64,000 nt of DNA, taken from Zygaena filipendulae (lineage: Eukaryota; Arthropoda; Insecta; Lepidoptera; Zygaenidae). Under the pieces are notes generated by a model. That model was not told the origin of the DNA, made no database searches, and saw only the letters and a program-made list of their open reading frames with translations. The position numbers and the translations under genes are program-made. Shown piece after piece: positions 58,096 through 64,000 of the stretch. The first letter of the stretch is position 1; every line of letters starts with the position of its first letter. Location: assembly GCA_907165275.2 (NCBI GenBank), contig OU015652.1, positions 3,239,001 to 3,303,000 on the forward strand, given 5' to 3'.

Positions 58096-59445
58096 AATTA
58101 GTATTGCGGGTGTTTTCACTTATTGTTGTATTGTCGTGCCCACCCTTTATATGTTCGTTCAACACGACGCGATCCCCGCACTTCAGACTGAAATTACTCA
58201 CTGTCGATGCCCACAGCCTCGGATCAGCTGAATAATGCTCGGATTTATACAGTAGACAGGTACAGGTAGTAGATTTGTATTTAAATCATCAGATCACTGC
58301 TTGATGTTGTGTACTTTATGAAGGTTTTTCAGTGACAAATAACTTGGAGGAGTGGTTCCCAAAGTATGGGTCGGGGGCAAAAACTTTTGCTGCTACACCT
58401 CTTTCATGAAAACCAAGTGGTGAGAAACTATTGACTTGGAGAGTTCTGCCATAAAATAAAAAAAAAACGAGTGGTAGGTATTGCCCGCAGTTTTATTCTC
58501 ATGAATTTTCTGATTTTCCCATAAACTCTAAAGTAGCTTACCTTCTTCCTCTGCGTTCAAGCTATCTTTGTGCCAAATATCAATAAAATCGGTTTAACGG
58601 TTTCGTCATGAAAACATGACAGAGTTGCTTTCTCATTCATAAAATGAATGCATATATTACAATTATTAAATTGTATCATGACTCGTAGTAAATAGTATAC
58701 CTATTCTTTAATTTATAGAAAACTAAAATAATTGAGTAAGCCGCAAGAGATAAAATATATTAGTGTTAGCTAAAATTAGCCTTTGGTTTTTTCGTATGTA
58801 TTATATTCTTTTAAAAATTGACAGAAGAATTATTTTCCATAGGTATTAGTCTTGTTTCCTGTTTTATTAACATAATATACATATGTATATAGATAGATCT
58901 GTTGTAGGGCATTATTTTACATATAAACTGTAGGTTTGGACGCATCTAAAACGGAATTTTCTGAATAAAAATAAAATAATAAAAAAGAGATTAAAATTAT
59001 AACTACAAGGTGCTTATTGCAAATGTCAGTTTAAAACAAAATAAGGAGGCGAGATTGTAAAATAACTTCAAGTTAAAGCTAAATTCGACGGCAGCAGGTG
59101 ATACAAATGGCTCGCAACTCAGCACGTTAAAAGATTACGCTTTTGATTTCCAATGTACCTACTACGTACCTACACGATAGCACTCGACTGTACCTTACGG
59201 CATATTTACCTTAATTTGTATCTTGGCAGATCACATTCAAATATTTTTTTGCGACTTTAAAAAAAGAATGTTCTATACTCGACCTGTTTATTTTTTATTT
59301 TTGTTTGTCCAGCCAGTGTTTCTCACAGGAGGTTTTATCTATAAGTCGGTCAGGAGAGTTGGATTTAAAAAATAACGCATTGAAAGAGGAATAAACTGAG
59401 GAATAGTAGGAGGCGGAGGAGTAGTTAAATGCATATCTATACGAA
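58096..59445. other. Unannotated sequence
   Basis: A promoter-like patch near 58140-58190 (TTATATG, then CTTCAGACT about 30 bp on) is too weak to call. The rest is AT-rich. Confidence 0.35.
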
Positions 59446-59447
59446 TA

Positions 59448-59548
59448 CTAGCTGTCCCCCGCGATTTCATCCCCGGTAATTTCGGAGTTCCCGCGGGTAT
59501 TCCGGGAAAAAAGTAATCTAAGAAGATATTGAGAAGATCTTAATATAT
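59448..59548 (-). mobile_element. Helitron fragment facing another copy
   Basis: CTAGCTGTCCCCCGCGATTT and GGTATTCCGGGAAAAAAGTA, then truncated. Partial repeats of TCTTAATATATATAAATCAC follow. Confidence 0.55.
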
Positions 59549-59582
59549 ATAAATCACGATAGTTAAGAAGATATTAAGAAGA

Positions 59583-59848
59583 TCTTAATCTTAATATATA
59601 TAAATCACGTGTCACGTTGTTTGTCCGCGATGGACTCCGAAACTACTGAACGGATTTTGATAAAATTTTGCACCCATTTATAATATGGTCCAACTTTAAA
59701 GATAGGATAGTTTTTATCCCGGAATTCCCGCGGGAACTCCGGCACTAATGCGGGGAACTGCTTATCACCGTAAACTACAGCACTTTTTTCCCGGAATTAC
59801 CGCGGAAACTCCGAAATTACCGCGGATGAAATCGCGGGGGACAGCTAG
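59583..59848 (+). mobile_element. Helitron, two-box subtype, full length
   Basis: TCTTAATCTTAATATATATA start, two GAATTxCCGCGG boxes and GGGGGACAGCTAG end followed by T. Confidence 0.8.
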
Positions 59849-59856
59849 TAAGATTA

Positions 59857-60247
59857 TTAAGAGGTAAAGTTTGTGTGAGTTTGTGAATTTGAGAGTTTGT
59901 GACGTTGTAGGGGTAATCTCTCATCTAATGAACTGATTTTGGAAATTCTTTCACTTTTCATTCATTCTTTCTTTCTTTCACTCACTACGGTAGTCCTGAG
60001 TCATATAGATTTTTTATTTTATTTTTATTTTATTTATTTATTACACAAAGAAACGGTGAATACTAAATTACGAGACTATCTATCAGTGACCAAACTAGGC
60101 TGAGCCTGTATCTTGGCCATCTGCGAGTGCGGTTAACAAATACGGTATACCTAATAACTACAGGAGATTTGAGATAGTGATATACTTTTTATCCCGAAAT
60201 CCCGAAACTTCGAAATTACCGCGGATGAAACCGCAGGGGATAGCTAG
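59857..60247 (+). mobile_element. Helitron interrupted by an insertion
   Basis: The 5' part (AAGAGGTAAAGTTTGTGTGA) and 3' part (GAAATTACCGCGGATGAAAC to GATAGCTAG) match 60883-61071. About 170 bp of unrelated sequence (near 60006-60175, starting with a T/A-rich run) separates them. Confidence 0.5.
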
Positions 60248-60882
60248 TTAGTAATAAGGTACAAGAAAGAAAAACGCAGTCCTGAGAGTATTTAAGCTGC
60301 TAGATTTCGTATAATCTCTTGAATCAACTTGAGTTAACTTGACAAGGAATATTAATAAAAAGAATATTGGGACCAGGTGTTTCTCGGCTCACTCTGTAAC
60401 TAAGTTAGTAAGTAAGTACACTGACTTACTGTGTAACTGAGGTAAGTTTGCTTGTCATTTTTAGTTAATGACTTAAGCATTACGGGCAGCGCGGCGCGGC
60501 GTCTTAAATATTTAAATAATAATTAATTTGTGCGTTATGAAAATATTTTATTTTAAACCACTAAAGTTTTTTTTTTAATATGTTAACAATCATAATTTCT
60601 TGATAGAATAATTTTGCTTAAAGGAAAAGCGAAGGCAAACAACGATTTTAGTATTTGCAAAGTTTGTGACGTAATTATTGTGCTGTTAGTTCCATTGCTG
60701 CGTTATGTTGTGACCTTCAATAAACGTATTATTATACAGATTGTAACACAAAGAAAGTAAGGTCGCCTTTTCAAAGGACAGACTTACATTCTACCGAAAA
60801 AAAATCATTTTACAGATTTTGCAGTGTAATTGTTGTTTTTGTATTTCTATATTATGATTTGTAACTATACTGTATTTTTATA

Positions 60883-61071
60883 TCGATACTAATATTACAA
60901 AGAGGTAAAGTTTGTGTGTTTGTGAATTCTGAATTTCTGAATCTCTGGATCTATTGAACCAATTGTGAAAATTTTTGCACTTATACTTTGAGTGACATAG
61001 GGTACTTTTGATCCCAAAATTCCCACGGGAACTCAGAAATTACTGCGGGTGAAACCGCAAGGGACAGCTAG
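60883..61071 (+). mobile_element. Helitron, full length
   Basis: TCGATACTAATATTACAAAG start after A, CCGCAAGGGACAGCTAG end before T. Confidence 0.75.
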
Positions 61072-61365
61072 TTTAATATAATTTTCTTTTGTCTTTTAAC
61101 AACATGTGGCGGCAATAAATTGCAGATGTTAATTGAAATTTCGTGACAGATCTTTAATTACAAGAAACCCTATTAATTATTGTACATACATAATACTCAT
61201 CCGTTGCCTATTTATTAAATTTATCAACAGTGAAAATGTTAACTCTTCAGTTAAATTTATGTTTCATAATAAACATAAATTTCCTTCTCTGCCGAGTCGT
61301 CTTAATGCGACGCAGACTTAAGACCATGTAATGTAGAGTTAAGTCAATTTTACTTGGCTGTATAT

Positions 61366-61737
61366 AGGGTCGCCACATATTTTTGGAAAATATATATTAT
61401 TTTTCCGAAAAAAAAAAAACGAAAAATATAGTACTTTTGGGAAATGCAGGGAAAACAAAAGAAGGTACATATTTATTTTTTAATTATTATGTACCTATCG
61501 AGCAGCATCTTTGATAGTTGATGTTTTATAGCATGCGTAGCTTTTAGTTCTAAACTTTCTCGTGCTGCGCTGCGTGTGCGTTCCAGATCAGTCACAATTA
61601 ATATTAAAAAAATCGCTACTAAAAAAACTAGGGAAAAAATATAGTTTTTTTCATACTTTATTATTTTTCTGTAATATATAGTACAATTGACTGAAATATA
61701 GTACGATACTATATAATATAGTACGGGTGGCAACCCT
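61366..61737. mobile_element. Candidate MITE, AGGGTnGCCAC ends
   Basis: AGGGTCGCCACATATTTTT faces TACGGGTGGCAACCCT. ATATAGTAC is repeated near both ends. Confidence 0.45.
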
Positions 61738-61739
61738 AA

Positions 61740-62310
61740 CTGTATACCTACGTTACTTTCCAAAATAATGTTGTACTACTGGATATTATATAAGTAGTGT
61801 TCCTGCGAAATCTTTTTTCCGTCATTTTTTGGGGAATAGAACATTACTAAAGACAAAAAACCTTCAAAAAACAAAATTACACCACACTGTTAAGCGAAAA
61901 ATAACATAGGTAATACAAATTCAACCCAAATTTACCGCTTTTACAATAATAAGGTTTAAATGTTGTAGCTTAATAAAAGATTTTCCTGCTGTGGGGGTCT
62001 GCGTTGAAAGAAATTCCAGGCTTGAAATAAGCATAACCCTTTGTGAATTGTATAGGTACGTAATTACTCTTTTAGATCTCTGTTAATGTTGTCCTTGGGT
62101 GCATTAATTATTATATTAGTTGAATAAAAGACATAAATAATGCAAACATCCCTATATCTTTTTAAATATAATTTATTAGAAGATATGTTTTTTTTATAGC
62201 GGGTGGCCGGTTGGTAGTTTGACCCCTGAAAAGCCCTAAGTCGTATTCGTTAAACGGCGTGGCTATAAATGAAATAAAGAAGGTCTTTGTTATCCCTTCG
62301 TTTGCTAAGC
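61740..62310. other. Unannotated AT-rich sequence
   Basis: No feature recognised. Confidence 0.4.
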
Positions 62311-62311
62311 A

Positions 62312-62519
62312 TTACTGCATGACCGCCCACGACTCTTTCGGGACCAAACACCCCGCGGTGAAGTTCGGTTGCTCGCCAAGACGTGCAGGGCTTACGAATC
62401 TCATCATATCCTGACCGGTGCTCGTTGACTGTCGATGTCGGCCAGTACTCACGTCCGCGTCAGTGGTAACAATAAAATGTGTAATACACACTTTAAATGC
62501 ACACGTTTCTTATTCCTTT
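62312..62519 (-). other. Open GC-rich frame on the minus strand, unrecognised
   Basis: A frame of about 68 codons in a GC-rich block contains TTDADVSTGRHRQSTSTGQD, then MMRFVSPARLGEQPNFTAG, and ends at TAA 62312. An ATG pair lies at 62407. The composition is protein-like, but I recognise no domain. It adjoins a Helitron at 62625 and may be a remnant of a repeat-borne gene. Confidence 0.22.
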
Positions 62520-62624
62520 GATCATTCAGTTGTTGAGTAGATAGTGTAGGTAGTAGGCAAAAAAAGGAATCTATGCCATCAATGGCTGAAAGGAGAACTG
62601 ACTTATGTAAGTACCTATATTTTG

Positions 62625-62796
62625 ATGGATGTTTGGATGTTTGTTACTCAATCACGCAAAAACGGCAGAACGGATATGGATGAAATTTGGCAAGCACGTC
62701 GTCAGGGGTACAGAAAAGGACATAGGGTACTTTTAATCCCGGAATTCCCGCGGGAACTTCGAAATTACCGCGGGTGAAACCGCGGGGCACAGCTAG
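62625..62796 (+). mobile_element. Lep1-type Helitron, 5' truncated
   Basis: GGATGTTTGGATGTTTGTTA to GCGGGGCACAGCTAG followed by T. The first about 25 bp are missing. Confidence 0.75.
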
Positions 62797-62904
62797 TTGT
62801 CTATAATACTTCAGACATTGATGTGAAAACTTTTTACGCAGCAGTTCCACTTCCAAATTTTGTACTTAGGTATTTGAAAATCGAACATAATTTTATCCCA
62901 CCAA

Positions 62905-63255
62905 AAACATTTTCATGTAAAATGTTGTCAAGACGAGACCTTAATATGACTCTCAATGTAAAAAATCTCATGTAGAGCCTTAGTCAAAATATATGGCTTG
63001 GCCACTGCGCTACATTCACATGGGTGTAAGGTAAAAAATGTGTCCACTGTTCATTACTTTTTTGTTATGCAATATATAGTTCATGTAGTAACAAAACGGC
63101 CACGCCACATATTTGACTAAGGTGTAGAGTTTGTAAAGTTAGACCTTGTAGAGTTAGGGCGTGTAAAGTTAGACGCTTCGCTCTACATGCAATCTGATAA
63201 CTTTTTCAGTGCGATATATTAATAGTCTCGCCCTGGCAACATTTTACATGACAAT
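62905..63255. repeat. Foldback with insertion
   Basis: TCATGTAAAATGTTGTCAAG near 62913 faces TTGCCAGGG-type complement at 63223-63252, and CCTTAGTCAAAATATATGGC faces CATATTTGACTAAGG. The right arm has an extra stretch with a repeated GTAAAGTTAGAC phrase. Confidence 0.5.
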
Positions 63256-63639
63256 TTGGCTCGTCTTGGCAGGGGCACTACCGCGCCCTCAGATGGCTGG
63301 GGTAGTACAGTGCTCCCAGATACGTCTCTGAGCAATGTGTATCATTTAGCCATAAGGGGTATATTTTTAAAAATGACGGTGATATAAAACCAGATTTAAT
63401 CCAGACGCCTGTTGAACTAAAATAAATCCAGGGAAACTATAATATCTGAGAGTACAATTCTATAAAATAATGATTAATCTGACCATTAGACCGTTATCAT
63501 GGCTCTCATAACACATATAAATTGTTTTCCTGCGTGCCCTAAAATGTTTCACTTCAGAAAATACATACAAGACAAATGTCTTACGTATATAATACTTACT
63601 TGATTTTTCCCATCTAGAGCATTTGGGGTTGTGTTACAG

Positions 63640-63779
63640 ATGCAAGAGTTGTGAGCAAAAATGTTGTTGTATGTAGTAAGTCAGGGCCCAAGTCTGTATG
63701 TTTTGAATGCAGTTTTGATAAAGTTCTGTCAGTTGAAACGTGGCCTAACAGTTGCAAGCAATGTGGTGGGCTTATGTGA
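63640..63779 (+). CDS. Candidate terminal exon with two CxxC motifs
   Basis: Acceptor TTGTGTTACAG is followed by an open frame (phase 1) that starts ARVVSKNVVVCSKSG and contains CFEC and CKQC 14 residues apart, ending CKQCGGLM and TGA. Two CxxC knuckles with a trailing GG look like a zinc ribbon. The phase would fit the donor at 49637, but 14 kb separates them. The opposite strand is also open for 63 codons, and the segment could be part of a dispersed repeat, so this is a candidate only. Confidence 0.3.
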
Positions 63780-64000
63780 TTGTGGTTAGCGTTGCACTTT
63801 CCCACTAATGGTTTTCAAATTGCTCTTTGTTTACACACGAAGGTCTGTGTGAACAATGAGGCGCAATTAGTTACTTTTGTTGGTAAAACTTTCTTTATTT
63901 TTGTTAATCTGTAATTTTATTTACTAATAAGAGTTACTGAAGTAATACGGGTGAAATTGCCAGTAACATAAGTAACCTCGTACTTACTCTTTACTTTATT

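Noticed and set aside
58140..58190. TTATATG followed about 30 bp later by CTTCAGACT
   Set aside because: A weak TATA and initiator pair with no first exon or donor behind it.
1..64000. Search for CRISPR arrays, rRNA, operons, intact transposase or retroelement polymerase genes and viral genes
   Set aside because: None found. The direct repeats present are transposable elements or microsatellites, and no long frame carries a recognisable catalytic motif.

Overview
The window looks like AT-rich nuclear DNA from a moth or butterfly (Lepidoptera). The evidence is: several dozen short Helitrons of the Lep1 type (5' TC, 3' CTAG, inserted between A and T, with the internal box GGAATTCCCGCGGGAACTCC); tRNA-derived SINEs with a lepidopteran-style tail; many foldback MITEs; one short TTAGG tract; and one exon matching the N-terminus of insect nitric oxide synthase. 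No bacterial operons, rRNA, intact tRNA genes, CRISPR arrays or intact transposase genes are seen. Coding sequence is a very small fraction. Most open frames of 60-118 codons are chance frames or translations of repeats.

Genes. (1) 25575-25844 (+) is the first coding exon of nitric oxide synthase, 90 codons ending in a clean splice donor. The haem and reductase exons are not visible downstream. (2) 10614-11304 (-) holds a complete-looking small gene: TATA box, five-codon first exon, 280-bp intron, signal-peptide exon, stop and AATAAA. It encodes a 58-residue secreted peptide that I do not recognise. (3) 48158-49808 (+) holds a second candidate secreted-peptide gene, with a signal-peptide exon, a 24-nt micro-exon and a possible last exon. 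(4) Weaker exon or promoter candidates lie at 6.65k, 8.9k, 19.2k (-), 21.1k (-), 24.75k, 33.8k, 54.4k (-), 55.9k (-), 62.4k (-) and 63.64k (+).

Layout. 0.7-6.6 kb: MITEs, a head-to-tail Helitron concatemer (2377-3189) and a nested foldback (4786-5611). 6.6-13 kb: mostly unannotated sequence around the small secreted-peptide gene. 13-18 kb: AACCGACTTCC module A, SINE pieces, and a foldback carrying an inserted SINE. 18-25 kb: sparse repeats and candidate minus-strand exons. 25.5 kb: NOS exon. 27-37 kb: Helitrons and large palindromes (30082-30590, 31945-32960). 38-41.3 kb: a 3-kb inverted duplication around a decayed coding remnant. 42-46.8 kb: module B with a nested MITE, then Helitrons and a foldback. 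48-50 kb: the second peptide gene. 51-52 kb: module C, inverted. 52-64 kb: MITEs, a SINE, Helitrons, a promoter-like island and a CxxC-containing candidate exon.

If NOS continues to the right, much of 25.8-64 kb would be its first intron, but this is inference. Nested insertions allow relative ordering: a MITE inside a foldback, a SINE inside a foldback, a MITE inside a module, and a Helitron inside one arm of an inverted duplication.
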